Positions 1-7,817 of a DNA stretch of 29,943 nucleotides are shown here, one piece after another (within the stretch, counting starts at the first letter, position 1; each line of letters starts with the position of its first letter). This DNA is from CAZCZZ01 sp964503335 (GTDB lineage Bacteria > Verrucomicrobiota > Kiritimatiellia > CAIVKH01): positions 1 through 29,943 of the forward strand of contig CAZCZZ010000051.1 in NCBI GenBank assembly GCA_964503335.1. Direction: 5' to 3'. The translations under genes and the position numbers were made by a program. Below the pieces are notes generated by a model. It searched no databases, was not told the DNA's origin, and was given only the letters and a program-made list of their open reading frames with translations.

Positions 1-14
1 ATCAGAAAGCACTC

Positions 15-19
15 AGGAG
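15..19 (+). promoter_or_regulatory. Shine-Dalgarno site of the first gene
   Basis: AGGAG lies six bases before the ATG at 26. It fixes the start of the SDR gene and shows that this gene is complete although it sits at the window edge. Confidence 0.7.
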
Positions 20-25
20 ACCAGC

Positions 26-985
26 ATGATCAAGGGAAAGAGAGTTTTTATTACAGGTGGCGCCGGCTTTATCGGATCTACATTGATCGGGAAGCTGATC
101 GAGGACAACGAGATCGTGGCCTACGACAACCTGGCCCGCAATTCACTTCAGTACAAGGGGTTCAAGGATCACAAGAATCTCAAGCTGGTCGTGGGTGACG
201 TCCTGGACTATCCGGCTCTGGAGAAGGCGATGCAGGGATGCAATATCGTTGTGCACTGCGCAGCCATCGCCGGAATCGATTCCGTCGTGGTGAGCCCGGT
301 CAAGACGATGCGTGTCAACATGGTTGGCTCCGCGAACGTCCTGGAGGCAGCTTCGAAGTTGTCGCAATGCGATCGAGTGGTCTGCTTCTCGACCAGCGAG
401 GTTTTCGGCACCAACGCGTTCCGATCGTCCGAAATCGACTCCACCTCCATCGGCAAGGTGGGTGAGGCCCGATGGACGTATGCCGTGAGCAAACTTGCCG
501 AGGAACATCTCGCCATCGCCTACTATCAGGAACGGTGGCTGCCCGTGGTCGTGGTGCGGCCCTTCAACGTGTATGGTCCCGGCCAGGTCGGCGAAGGAGC
601 CTTGAGGACGTTTGTGCAGCGTGCGCTCAAGGGTGAAACGATCTTTGTGAACGGCGACGGCACGCAGATTCGCGCGTGGTGCTACGTCGATGACATGGTG
701 CGGGGAACGATGCTGGCGATGGAGCATCCCAAGGCTGTCGGCGAGTCCTTCAACATCGGTAACCAGCGCGCCGTGACGACAATCTACGGTTTGGCGAACA
801 CCGTGATACGCGTGCTCAACTCGAAATCGGAAATCCAGTTCACCTACAAGGACTACGTGGACGTCGAACTGCGCATCCCAAATGTCCGGAAGGCAAGGGA
901 CCTGCTAGGCTTCACGGCAGAGATCGACATGGAAGAGGGCATCAGGAGGACCGGGGAGTATTACGCGCGCGGCTCGGGCACGTAG
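26..985 (+). CDS. NAD-dependent epimerase/dehydratase (extended SDR), sugar-nucleotide modifying
   Basis: This 319-residue extended SDR probably modifies a nucleotide sugar in the cytoplasm. The Rossmann motif GGAGFIGS is at about residues 11-18. The catalytic YxxxK is YAVSK, with Tyr152 and Lys156. The active-site segment STSEVFG starts at Ser122. It has the Glu but not the Asp-Glu pair of RmlB-type 4,6-dehydratases. The stretch around the catalytic Tyr (RWTYAVSK) reminds me of the decarboxylase half of ArnA and of UDP-glucuronate decarboxylases, so a decarboxylase or epimerase is as likely as a dehydratase. The length is normal for the family. It is followed after 15 bases by a GT2 gene, which fits supply of a donor sugar for that enzyme. 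The fold is secure; the substrate is not known. Confidence 0.88.
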   Translation: MIKGKRVFITGGAGFIGSTLIGKLIEDNEIVAYDNLARNSLQYKGFKDHKNLKLVVGDVLDYPALEKAMQGCNIVVHCAAIAGIDSVVVSPVKTMRVNMVGSANVLEAASKLSQCDRVVCFSTSEVFGTNAFRSSEIDSTSIGKVGEARWTYAVSKLAEEHLAIAYYQERWLPVVVVRPFNVYGPGQVGEGALRTFVQRALKGETIFVNGDGTQIRAWCYVDDMVRGTMLAMEHPKAVGESFNIGNQRAVTTIYGLANTVIRVLNSKSEIQFTYKDYVDVELRIPNVRKARDLLGFTAEIDMEEGIRRTGEYYARGSGT

Positions 986-1000
986 CACTCCGGACGGAAT

Positions 1001-1711
1001 ATGCAGCAACCTCCATCAGCAGGTCCCGGTGTCTCGGTCTCCATCATGTGCTATAACGAAGCGGCGACGCTTGAAGGCGTTTTCGAGGAGATCGCGGGCG
1101 AGTTGAAACGTACCGGTCGGCCGTACGATATCACGATCATCGACGATGGAAGTCGCGACGGCTCAGGAGAGATTGCCGATCGCCTCGCAGCCACGCATCC
1201 TGCCGTCAAGGTTGTGCATCACCCGACGAATCTTGGACTCGGGACGGTCTACAGGACCGGCTTCTACGCGGGTTCCCAGGAAGCGGTGACGTTGTTTCCC
1301 GCCGACGGGCAGTTCCCCGCCACGATCATATCCCAGTTCCTTGGACGACTTGAAGAAGCCGACATGGTCCTGGGCTACGTGCCCTCGCTAAAGGAAGGAC
1401 GGCCGGTCCTGCTCGTTTTCCTGTCATGGGTTGAACGCGTGATCTGCCGCGTGCTCTTCGGGCATTTTCCGGAGTTCCAGGGCATCATGATGTTCAGGCG
1501 CAAGGTGCTGGACCGGGTCAAGCTGACGACCACGGGACGCGGGTGGACCATCCAGATGGAACTGATTATCCGCGTGAATCGTGAGGCCTTCCGCATCGTG
1601 AGTGAGGCGACGGGCATTCGCCCGCGCACCAGTGGCACCTCGCGGGCCACGACATTCCGGAATGCCTGGTCGAACTTCATCCAACTTCTCGAGCTGCGCA
1701 GGTCGCTCTAG
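1001..1711 (+). CDS. Family 2 glycosyltransferase, polyprenyl-phosphate-sugar synthase type
   Basis: This 236-residue protein has a GT-A fold. The nucleotide-binding DDGS is at residues 48-51, a PADGQ motif in the middle serves as the DxD equivalent, and a GRGW motif near the C-terminus sits where acceptor-binding residues usually are. This layout is typical of DPM1/GtrB-like enzymes that move a sugar from a nucleotide onto polyprenyl phosphate. A hydrophobic stretch near residues 128-147 may touch the membrane, but the two C-terminal membrane helices of GtrB are absent. It lies between an SDR and a flippase-like membrane gene, which suggests it makes a lipid-linked donor for the GT-C-like protein two genes on. 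The family is secure; the lipid acceptor is inferred. Confidence 0.88.
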   Translation: MQQPPSAGPGVSVSIMCYNEAATLEGVFEEIAGELKRTGRPYDITIIDDGSRDGSGEIADRLAATHPAVKVVHHPTNLGLGTVYRTGFYAGSQEAVTLFPADGQFPATIISQFLGRLEEADMVLGYVPSLKEGRPVLLVFLSWVERVICRVLFGHFPEFQGIMMFRRKVLDRVKLTTTGRGWTIQMELIIRVNREAFRIVSEATGIRPRTSGTSRATTFRNAWSNFIQLLELRRSL

Positions 1712-1732
1712 TCTTTCTCCTCTTACACGTCC

Positions 1733-2761
1733 TTGACCACCAAGACGACAACGGGCGGCAACAACCGGTTCTGGATCGGAATCGGAGTGAGCCTGCTTTT
1801 CCTGTTCTTCGCCCTGAAGGACATTGACTGGCGCGCCACGGTGGTTGCGATGAAGGGCGCATCGCCTGTTCTCCTTCTTGCGGGTACTGTGACGCTCGTC
1901 GCGGCGTGGCTCGTGTCGGCGGTCCGTTGGCAATACCTGTTGGCCCCAGCTCCTCAGGTTACCGTGCTCGACACGTTCCGCTTCATCTGCATCGGGTATC
2001 TCGCGAATACCGTGCTGCCCCTGCGCCTGGGTGACCTCGCGCGCGCGACGTTGATCGGGCGAAAGAAGGGTCTCGGCATCAGTCGATCCCTCGGCAGCAT
2101 GGCGCTGGAGCGTGTGCTCGACGTGCTGACGCTTGTGCTTCTTGTCTTCATCCTCACGCTGGTGGTGGAGGTTCCGCGCGCCGTCAAGGTGAGCTCTGTC
2201 ATTCTTGCGGGCGGCGGGTTTGTCGCCCTGCTGATGTTGACCCTGCTTGCGTTCCAGCACCACCGCATCAGCGAACTTCACCGCATGGTGCCGGGGTTCA
2301 TTCCCCAGAATCTGGCGAGGAAGGTGCTTCTGCTCTTCGAGCGCTTTGCCGCCGGCGTGCATATTCTGAGAAGTCCCGGACGATTCGTCGTCGCCTTTGC
2401 GCTGTCGGCAGCTGTCTGGGCGATGGTCGGCCTTGCCACCGTGGTGTGGGTCTATGCGTTTGACCTCGTGACGCCATGGTATGCCGGCTTGTTTGTCCTG
2501 GTGCTGGTGAACCTGGGATCTGCGATACCTTCGTCGCCCGGCTATGTGGGGGTCTATGAATACCTGTGTGTGCTGGCGCTTTCGGTCTGGGTCGATGACC
2601 GCAACCATGCGCTGGCCTATGCGGTGGCGACGCATGGGCTCAACCTCCTCGCGAACGTGGTGCTGGGCGGATATTTCCTCATGCGCGAGGGTATTTCGCT
2701 AAAATCGCTGAGATCGCTGGGGCACGATCGCCCACAGGCCGGAGACAAGGGCCATGTGTAG
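1733..2761 (+). CDS. Flippase-like integral membrane protein (LPG synthase TM / UPF0104 family)
   Basis: This 342-residue, highly hydrophobic protein has about eight membrane segments. It shows the marks of the lysylphosphatidylglycerol-synthase membrane domain family (YbhN/AglD relatives, often called flippase-like): SAVRWQ near the end of the second helix, LPLRLGD, ALERVLD, and PSSPGYVGVYE in the second half. No catalytic soluble domain is attached. The start is TTG at 1733 without a clear ribosome site; a GTG at 1787 has GGA just before it but would cut the first helix. Its 3' end overlaps the next gene by 8 bases. Between a polyprenyl-phosphate-sugar-type GT2 and a GT-C-like protein, a role in moving or presenting lipid-linked sugar is reasonable but unproven. 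Confidence 0.85.
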   Translation: MTTKTTTGGNNRFWIGIGVSLLFLFFALKDIDWRATVVAMKGASPVLLLAGTVTLVAAWLVSAVRWQYLLAPAPQVTVLDTFRFICIGYLANTVLPLRLGDLARATLIGRKKGLGISRSLGSMALERVLDVLTLVLLVFILTLVVEVPRAVKVSSVILAGGGFVALLMLTLLAFQHHRISELHRMVPGFIPQNLARKVLLLFERFAAGVHILRSPGRFVVAFALSAAVWAMVGLATVVWVYAFDLVTPWYAGLFVLVLVNLGSAIPSSPGYVGVYEYLCVLALSVWVDDRNHALAYAVATHGLNLLANVVLGGYFLMREGISLKSLRSLGHDRPQAGDKGHV

Positions 2762-4307
2762 AACCACGGCGCTTATGCTCGCGGGCATCGCAGTCCTTGT
2801 GTTCGTTTCCCATTTCGTCGTCCTTCCGGGAACAGTGATGGTTGCGGATGATTGGGCGAACCTTGCCCGCGCCTCGCGCCATGCTTCGGCGGCTGACGCC
2901 ATCGCGGCCGGCCTGCAGGATCCGCACCGCCCTGTCAGCATGGCGGCAATCGAGTGGGTCTACTTTGCCTTCGGATCCAACACACGCTTCTTCTCGTTCG
3001 TCACTGTGATGTTCAACATGGCCTTGGCGTGTATCGTGGTCCTCATCTCCCTGGAACTCCTTCCGTCCCGCGCTGCCGCGTGGTGGAGCGGGGCGGTTTT
3101 TGCCTGCGTTCCGATCCTGATTGAGACGTTCCACTGGTCCACCCAAGCCGTGAACGAAATCGCCTGCGGGCTGGTCTTCTACTTCCTCTCCGCCTACCTG
3201 TGGCTGCGTCATCTACGAGGGGGCGGACCGGGCGTCTTGATCGCTTCGGCTGTCGCCTACGGCATCGGGCTGTTTGCTTATGAGGCGGGTATTTTCGCGC
3301 CTGCCGCGCTTGCTGTCTTGCTTCTGCCGCGACTTCGTGCATCCAAGGCCGAACTTCTCCGGCTGTTGCCTTTCGCAGTGATTTTCGGACTCTATATGGC
3401 ATGGCGCACGACCAATGCGTTCGGCATGAACCACCTGTGGACGTATCCGTCGCATATGCAGCCGCACGTCACCCTCTCATCGCTGCTCTACAAGGCCGCG
3501 GTAGTCGTCAACGCATGGGTCGGCGGCGGCTTCTGGCAGGCGGTGCGCCTCGGCATGGATGGATTCTCCTCCATTCCGCTCCGGTTGCACTACGGTCTTG
3601 TCGTGCTCAACGTCGCTATCGCCGCGGCGTTCCTTGTCGCCGCAGGGGTGTTGCGACGGAAGGACGAGGAACAATCAGGTCAATCTCCGGTCGCATGGGG
3701 TTGCCTGTTTGCCCTGGCGTGGTTTGCCTGCACGGCCGCGCCTTGCCTCGTCTCGTATTACGCGCCTCGCCTGATGGTGCTGCCGGCGCTGGGCGCGGCG
3801 ATTCTGGCGGGTCGCATTCTCGCGGGCCTGGACCCCCGATTTGTCTCGGGTGCGGCACTGGTTGTGATGCCGCTGTGCCTTGCCGCAAACCAGGGCACCT
3901 CGTGGCAGTGGCGCGAATCGGGCATCGTCCACCAGCGCATCTATGATCACCTTCGCGGAACTTCGGACGACTGGAAGGACAAGGAGGTCCTCTTCTTCGA
4001 CACCAGTTCGTTGCGTCAGCGCAGCACCAAAGGCCTGCTTCAACGCGACACCTGGCATGAGTCGGCGTGGGCCTGGCACGGGAACGCGCTCCTGCTCCGC
4101 GGCTTCGCGCTCTCGGGCATGATCCAGCACATCGTGGGCAAACCCGAACTTGAGCAGAGCGTTGTCCTGGATACCGAGTGCGGGGGCAATCTTCGGGAGT
4201 CCGACCTCGTCTGGTACCCGCGTTACGACCCAACCGGAACTCGCACGACCGCATTGAATCGCGTCTTCGTTGTCGACTGCTGGGACGTTGCATCCCGCAA
4301 ACCCTGA
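2754..4307 (+). CDS. Polytopic membrane protein, probable GT-C-type glycosyltransferase
   Basis: This 517-residue protein has roughly ten hydrophobic segments and then a soluble C-terminal part from about residue 390. Just after the first helix it carries ADDW (Asp32, Asp33). An acidic pair in the first extracytoplasmic loop is the usual catalytic signature of GT-C transferases that use polyprenyl-phosphate sugars. I do not recognise a named subfamily. The ATG overlaps the stop of the flippase-like gene by 8 bases, so the two are probably translated together, and AAGGG just upstream may serve as the ribosome site. The local order of GT2, membrane protein and this gene resembles GtrB-GtrA-GtrC logic. 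It could also be a membrane protein of other function. Confidence 0.75.
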   Translation: MCRTTALMLAGIAVLVFVSHFVVLPGTVMVADDWANLARASRHASAADAIAAGLQDPHRPVSMAAIEWVYFAFGSNTRFFSFVTVMFNMALACIVVLISLELLPSRAAAWWSGAVFACVPILIETFHWSTQAVNEIACGLVFYFLSAYLWLRHLRGGGPGVLIASAVAYGIGLFAYEAGIFAPAALAVLLLPRLRASKAELLRLLPFAVIFGLYMAWRTTNAFGMNHLWTYPSHMQPHVTLSSLLYKAAVVVNAWVGGGFWQAVRLGMDGFSSIPLRLHYGLVVLNVAIAAAFLVAAGVLRRKDEEQSGQSPVAWGCLFALAWFACTAAPCLVSYYAPRLMVLPALGAAILAGRILAGLDPRFVSGAALVVMPLCLAANQGTSWQWRESGIVHQRIYDHLRGTSDDWKDKEVLFFDTSSLRQRSTKGLLQRDTWHESAWAWHGNALLLRGFALSGMIQHIVGKPELEQSVVLDTECGGNLRESDLVWYPRYDPTGTRTTALNRVFVVDCWDVASRKP

Positions 4308-4315
4308 TCCTTGTC

Positions 4316-5482
4316 TTGAACGTTCTCTTTGTTAACCGGATGGCGGCGCTCGAGCGGGGCGGGGGCGAGACGTTTGATCTCGAAATCTCGCGACACCTCA
4401 AGATGCTGGGCTGTGGTGTGCACTATCTGGTCGGCGCGCCGCTGTTCGCCGCGTGTCCGATTCCGATGCATGGCGCTGATGTGTCCAAGCTGAAGTCGCC
4501 GTATCTTCCGTGGTTCCCGTGGGACAAGGTTCGCGGCGGTTGGCGGGTCCGCACCGCGGAGTTCCGGGCCTTTGAGCGCGCCGCTGCGCGCTGGATACTC
4601 CGCGAGGGTGCGAAGTTTGACATCGTCCAGGTCTGCGAGCTTCCCTACATGGTTCACCGACTCAAGGCCGCAGGATTTACGAAGCCCATTGTGATCCGAT
4701 TGACGGCGCCGAATTTCTACGACCCCGAAGGTGGCGTGCAGGAGGCCGATGCCGCGATCGCAAGCGGAACCTCCATCGCGAAATTGCGCGAAGGCGTGCG
4801 TGCCGATTGCGTCGATGTGCCGAACGCGGTGGACTTCGAGGTTTTCAAGCCGGGAGCCTCCGCATGGCGAATCTCCGCGGGCGTGTCGAGGGATGAATCC
4901 GTTATCCTCTACGTCGCCCGCTTTCAGGCCTTCAAGAACCACGAGGTGTTGCTCCAGTCGTTCGCGGCGTTGCTGAAGGACATTTCCGCGGCCAGGCTTG
5001 TTCTGGTCGGCTCCGGCCCGCTTCGCGCGCGTATGGAGTCCCTGTGCGAAAGCCTGGGCATGAAGCCTCGCGTGCTGTTCCTCGGCGAAGTGCCCTTCGC
5101 GGCGCTGCCCGACATCTACCGCGCTGCCGACGTGAAGGTGGTTTCCAGCGACTACGAGTCGTTCTGCTTCGCCGCGATTGAGGCGATGAGCAGCGGGCTT
5201 CCCGTGGTGACGACGGACTGCGGCTGGGTGCCGAACCTGATCGGCGACAGGGTCACTACCGGTGGGTCGAATGGTCCCGACATCGCACAGCGTCAAGGCG
5301 GACTGGTGGTGCCTACGCGCGATCCGGTGGCGCTTGCCGCGGCGATGAAGCGCACGCTGGAAGACCGCCAACTGGCGAACGCGTGCGGACAATGGAACCG
5401 CACGCGTGCGGTGGAGCGGCACGGCTGGAAGTCCAGCGCGGAACGTTTGCTCGACGTGTACCGAAAGCTTGTTGCGGCATGA
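4316..5482 (+). CDS. Family 4 glycosyltransferase (GT-B)
   Basis: This cytoplasmic GT-B transferase is 388 residues long from the preferred start. It begins MNVLFVNRM, followed by a GGGE glycine-rich loop typical of GT4 N-terminal domains. The C-terminal domain has the donor-binding EX7E motif, from ESF to the Glu of IEAMSSG, followed by VVTTDCG. I place the start at TTG 4316, eight bases after the upstream stop. The open frame runs further 5' but that part overlaps the membrane-protein gene and looks unlike a protein of this family. CTG 4304 and ATG 4340 are alternatives. The stop overlaps the next start in ATGA. It probably adds one sugar to the lipid-linked repeat; donor and acceptor cannot be read from sequence. 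Confidence 0.88.
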   Translation: MNVLFVNRMAALERGGGETFDLEISRHLKMLGCGVHYLVGAPLFAACPIPMHGADVSKLKSPYLPWFPWDKVRGGWRVRTAEFRAFERAAARWILREGAKFDIVQVCELPYMVHRLKAAGFTKPIVIRLTAPNFYDPEGGVQEADAAIASGTSIAKLREGVRADCVDVPNAVDFEVFKPGASAWRISAGVSRDESVILYVARFQAFKNHEVLLQSFAALLKDISAARLVLVGSGPLRARMESLCESLGMKPRVLFLGEVPFAALPDIYRAADVKVVSSDYESFCFAAIEAMSSGLPVVTTDCGWVPNLIGDRVTTGGSNGPDIAQRQGGLVVPTRDPVALAAAMKRTLEDRQLANACGQWNRTRAVERHGWKSSAERLLDVYRKLVAA

Positions 5483-6705
5483 GTGCATCCCTGAAAATCG
5501 CCTACCTGTGCGAACCCCAGATCGGGGGAACCTTCAGTTTCTTCCAGGCCTTGCGACCTGCGCTTGCCGCGCGGGGCATCGAACTGACCTGTGTCCCGCC
5601 GGTTGCGAAATCGAGCATCCTGGCCTCGCGGTTCCGCGAGACGTCCGGACTCGACATGATCGAGGTGTCGTCCGATCCCGCGCAGGCCACGGAGCAGCTC
5701 GTGCGGCATGTCGTCGATGCGGGCTACAACATGGTGTTGACACTGCCGTCCTCGGGCGTCGTTGCTGCCGGCATCGCTCCGTACCTTCCGCCTGAGATCC
5801 GGTGCGTGATGCGTGTGCCGATGATGAGTCGCGGCGCCTATGCCCCCACGCAGGCCGTGGCCGGGTCGCTGGATCATGTCGTAGGCGTTAGCAAGCGCGT
5901 CGCCGATGACCTCGTGGAGGGCTATGGTATTCCACCTTCGCGCATCACGGCGATCTACAACGGTGTTGACGTCTCGATGTATCCCGCGCGATCCAGGTAC
6001 GCGCTGAACGCGTCATCGCCGGTCGTTCTCTTTACGGGACGGTTGACCGACCTCGACAAGGGTGTGCTCCTGCTCCCGCCGATCCTTGCCGAGTTGAGGA
6101 AGCGCATTCCCAACGCGACGCTTTGGGTGGCAGGGCAGGGGGACGATCGCGAGAAATTGGAATCACAGTTCGCAGCGCGCGGAATCTCATCGGCTGTTCG
6201 CATGCTCGGCGCCGTCTCGCATGAGCAGATTCACGAGCTCTACTACCAGGCGGACTGCTATCTTCTCCCGTCCCGCTTCGAAGGCTGTCCCAACGCCCTG
6301 ATGGAGGCTATGGCGTCGGGCTGCGCATCCGTCGCGCCAGCCATCAAGGGATCGGTTGCGGAGATCGTGGTGAATGGAAAATCCGGACTTCTGTTTCCGG
6401 TGGCCGACGCTGCAGCGGCCGCAAAGTCGCTCGCGGAACTGCTGTCCGATGAAGCCTTGCGCAGGCGCGTGGGCGAAGGTGGGCGCGCGCGCATACACGA
6501 AGCCTTTTCCTCGGAGATCACCGCGCAGAAGTACCAGGAAATGCTGAGGAAGGTCGCAGCGCGTGAACCGCTGAGGCGTGCGGCGAGGTCGACAGCGTCG
6601 TATGTCATACCGCAGGGGATGAAGCCGACCTGGCGGACGAAGATTCCCGTCCCGGTCAAGAACGTGATCCGGAAGTGGATGGAGAGGATGGGGCGGAGTG
6701 TCTGA
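5479..6705 (+). CDS. Family 4 glycosyltransferase (GT-B)
   Basis: This 408-residue GT4-type retaining transferase starts MSASLKIAYLCEP at an ATG that overlaps the previous stop (ATGA). The frame is open further upstream but that extension lies inside the previous gene. The central VVLFTGRL strand opens the C-terminal Rossmann domain. The EX7E motif is FEGCPNALMEAMASG. The last 40 or so residues are basic (Arg/Lys-rich, with repeated Trp) and may hold the enzyme at the membrane. It is the second of two adjacent GT4 genes, so the pair probably makes consecutive linkages. It overlaps the acyltransferase gene by 8 bases. Confidence 0.9.
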   Translation: MSASLKIAYLCEPQIGGTFSFFQALRPALAARGIELTCVPPVAKSSILASRFRETSGLDMIEVSSDPAQATEQLVRHVVDAGYNMVLTLPSSGVVAAGIAPYLPPEIRCVMRVPMMSRGAYAPTQAVAGSLDHVVGVSKRVADDLVEGYGIPPSRITAIYNGVDVSMYPARSRYALNASSPVVLFTGRLTDLDKGVLLLPPILAELRKRIPNATLWVAGQGDDREKLESQFAARGISSAVRMLGAVSHEQIHELYYQADCYLLPSRFEGCPNALMEAMASGCASVAPAIKGSVAEIVVNGKSGLLFPVADAAAAAKSLAELLSDEALRRRVGEGGRARIHEAFSSEITAQKYQEMLRKVAAREPLRRAARSTASYVIPQGMKPTWRTKIPVPVKNVIRKWMERMGRSV

Positions 6706-7801
6706 GGTGCGGGATGTCCCGGCGGCCAAGCCGTTGTCCTACATGCCGCAACTGGACGGTCTGCGAGCTCTATGCATCTTCGCCGTCATCGTGGTCCACT
6801 ACATGCCCGAGTCGCACTGGATGCACCTGACGCCGCTCGCGGGAATCGGTGTGCGTTGCTTCTTCGTGCTCAGCGGTTACCTCATCACCGAGATCCTGCT
6901 CAAGATCAAGCGGGAGGCGGGCCACGATCCCGCCCAGCGTCTGCTTCTAACGCGAAACTTCTACATCCGTCGAAGCCTGCGCATCTTCCCGGTCTACTAC
7001 CTGACCCTGCTGGTCATCTACGCGCTGGATGTTCAGCACGCCCGGGAGAGCATCGGATGGACGTTGACCTACACCGTGAACTTCTACTTCGCGATGCGCG
7101 AAGTCCTGCTGTGGTCCATCGCCCACTTCTGGTCGCTATCGGTGGAGGAACAGTTCTATATCGTCTGGCCGTGGTTGATCGTCTGGACACCTCCTTCCCG
7201 GCTCATGGGCGTGATCCTTGCGACGATTGCCACCGGGCCGCTTTTTCACGTGTTCTGTCGCTTGCAGGGGCCGGAGTGGTACGTCGCGATGGGAACGCTG
7301 CCCTTCGGCAATCTTGACGCGCTTGGGCTTGGCGCGTTCTTCGCGCTGTGCGACACAAGAAACAGCCCGTATGCGAAGTGGGCAGAGCCGATTGCCCGGG
7401 CGGGCATCTGGATCGGTTTGCCGCTCTTTGCCGTCTTCGCTGCCATGCGTTATGCCGGTTTGTGGCCGTTCATCCCGCGCGTGCTTTCGTCTTTCGTTCT
7501 GACGTTGGCCCTTGGCTGGGCCGTCTACCGGTCGGCCCGCGGATTCGGGGGCTGGCTCGGAAAATTGCTCGAGTGGAGGCCGCTCCGGTATATCGGCCGC
7601 ATCAGCTACGGCATGTATATCAACCACGTGTTCATGCTGTTGTTCGCTCCGTGGCTTCTAAGGCAAATCGGCCTGAACATGCCGGGATCACTGACCGCGC
7701 AATTCCTGATCATGACCGCGTTCTGCATCGCGACCGCATCGTTGACTTGGCATTTGTTCGAGAAACCACTAAACAATCTAAAGCGACGTTTCCCCTGCTG
7801 A
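6698..7801 (+). CDS. Acyltransferase 3 family integral membrane protein (OafA-like)
   Basis: This 367-residue protein has about ten membrane segments. The N-terminal family signature is LDGLRAL followed by the proposed catalytic His34 in VVHYMP, with Arg23 in the preceding motif. The C-terminal SYGMYINH segment is also typical. These enzymes move acyl groups, mostly acetyl, across the membrane onto sugars of O-antigen or exopolysaccharide. There is no SGNH domain fused at the C-terminus. The start is GTG 6698, overlapping the previous stop by 8 bases. With the MBOAT system at 13105-15739 the locus has two unrelated O-acylation routes. The family is secure; the acyl group and target sugar are not known. 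Confidence 0.9.
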   Translation: MSEVRDVPAAKPLSYMPQLDGLRALCIFAVIVVHYMPESHWMHLTPLAGIGVRCFFVLSGYLITEILLKIKREAGHDPAQRLLLTRNFYIRRSLRIFPVYYLTLLVIYALDVQHARESIGWTLTYTVNFYFAMREVLLWSIAHFWSLSVEEQFYIVWPWLIVWTPPSRLMGVILATIATGPLFHVFCRLQGPEWYVAMGTLPFGNLDALGLGAFFALCDTRNSPYAKWAEPIARAGIWIGLPLFAVFAAMRYAGLWPFIPRVLSSFVLTLALGWAVYRSARGFGGWLGKLLEWRPLRYIGRISYGMYINHVFMLLFAPWLLRQIGLNMPGSLTAQFLIMTAFCIATASLTWHLFEKPLNNLKRRFPC

Positions 7802-7807
7802 TGAACT

Positions 7808-7813
7808 AGGAGG
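7808..7813 (+). promoter_or_regulatory. Consensus Shine-Dalgarno of asnB-like gene 1
   Basis: A full AGGAGG lies four bases before the ATG at 7818. It is one of the strongest ribosome sites in the window, in contrast to the weak or absent sites of many neighbours. Confidence 0.75.
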
Positions 7814-7817
7814 CATC

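Noticed and set aside
26..985. Naming the first SDR as a 4,6-dehydratase for the NeuB pathway
   Set aside because: The active-site segment STSEVFG lacks the Asp of the dehydratase pair and the gene lies in a different block.
1424..2635. Long open frame on the - strand opposite the GT2 and flippase-like genes
   Set aside because: It encodes a His/Arg/Gln-rich product with no recognisable motif and lies opposite two well-supported genes; GC-rich codon bias leaves such frames open.
4223..5488. 421-codon open frame on the - strand
   Set aside because: It lies antisense to a clear GT4 gene with an EX7E motif; its product is low-order and Arg/His-rich.
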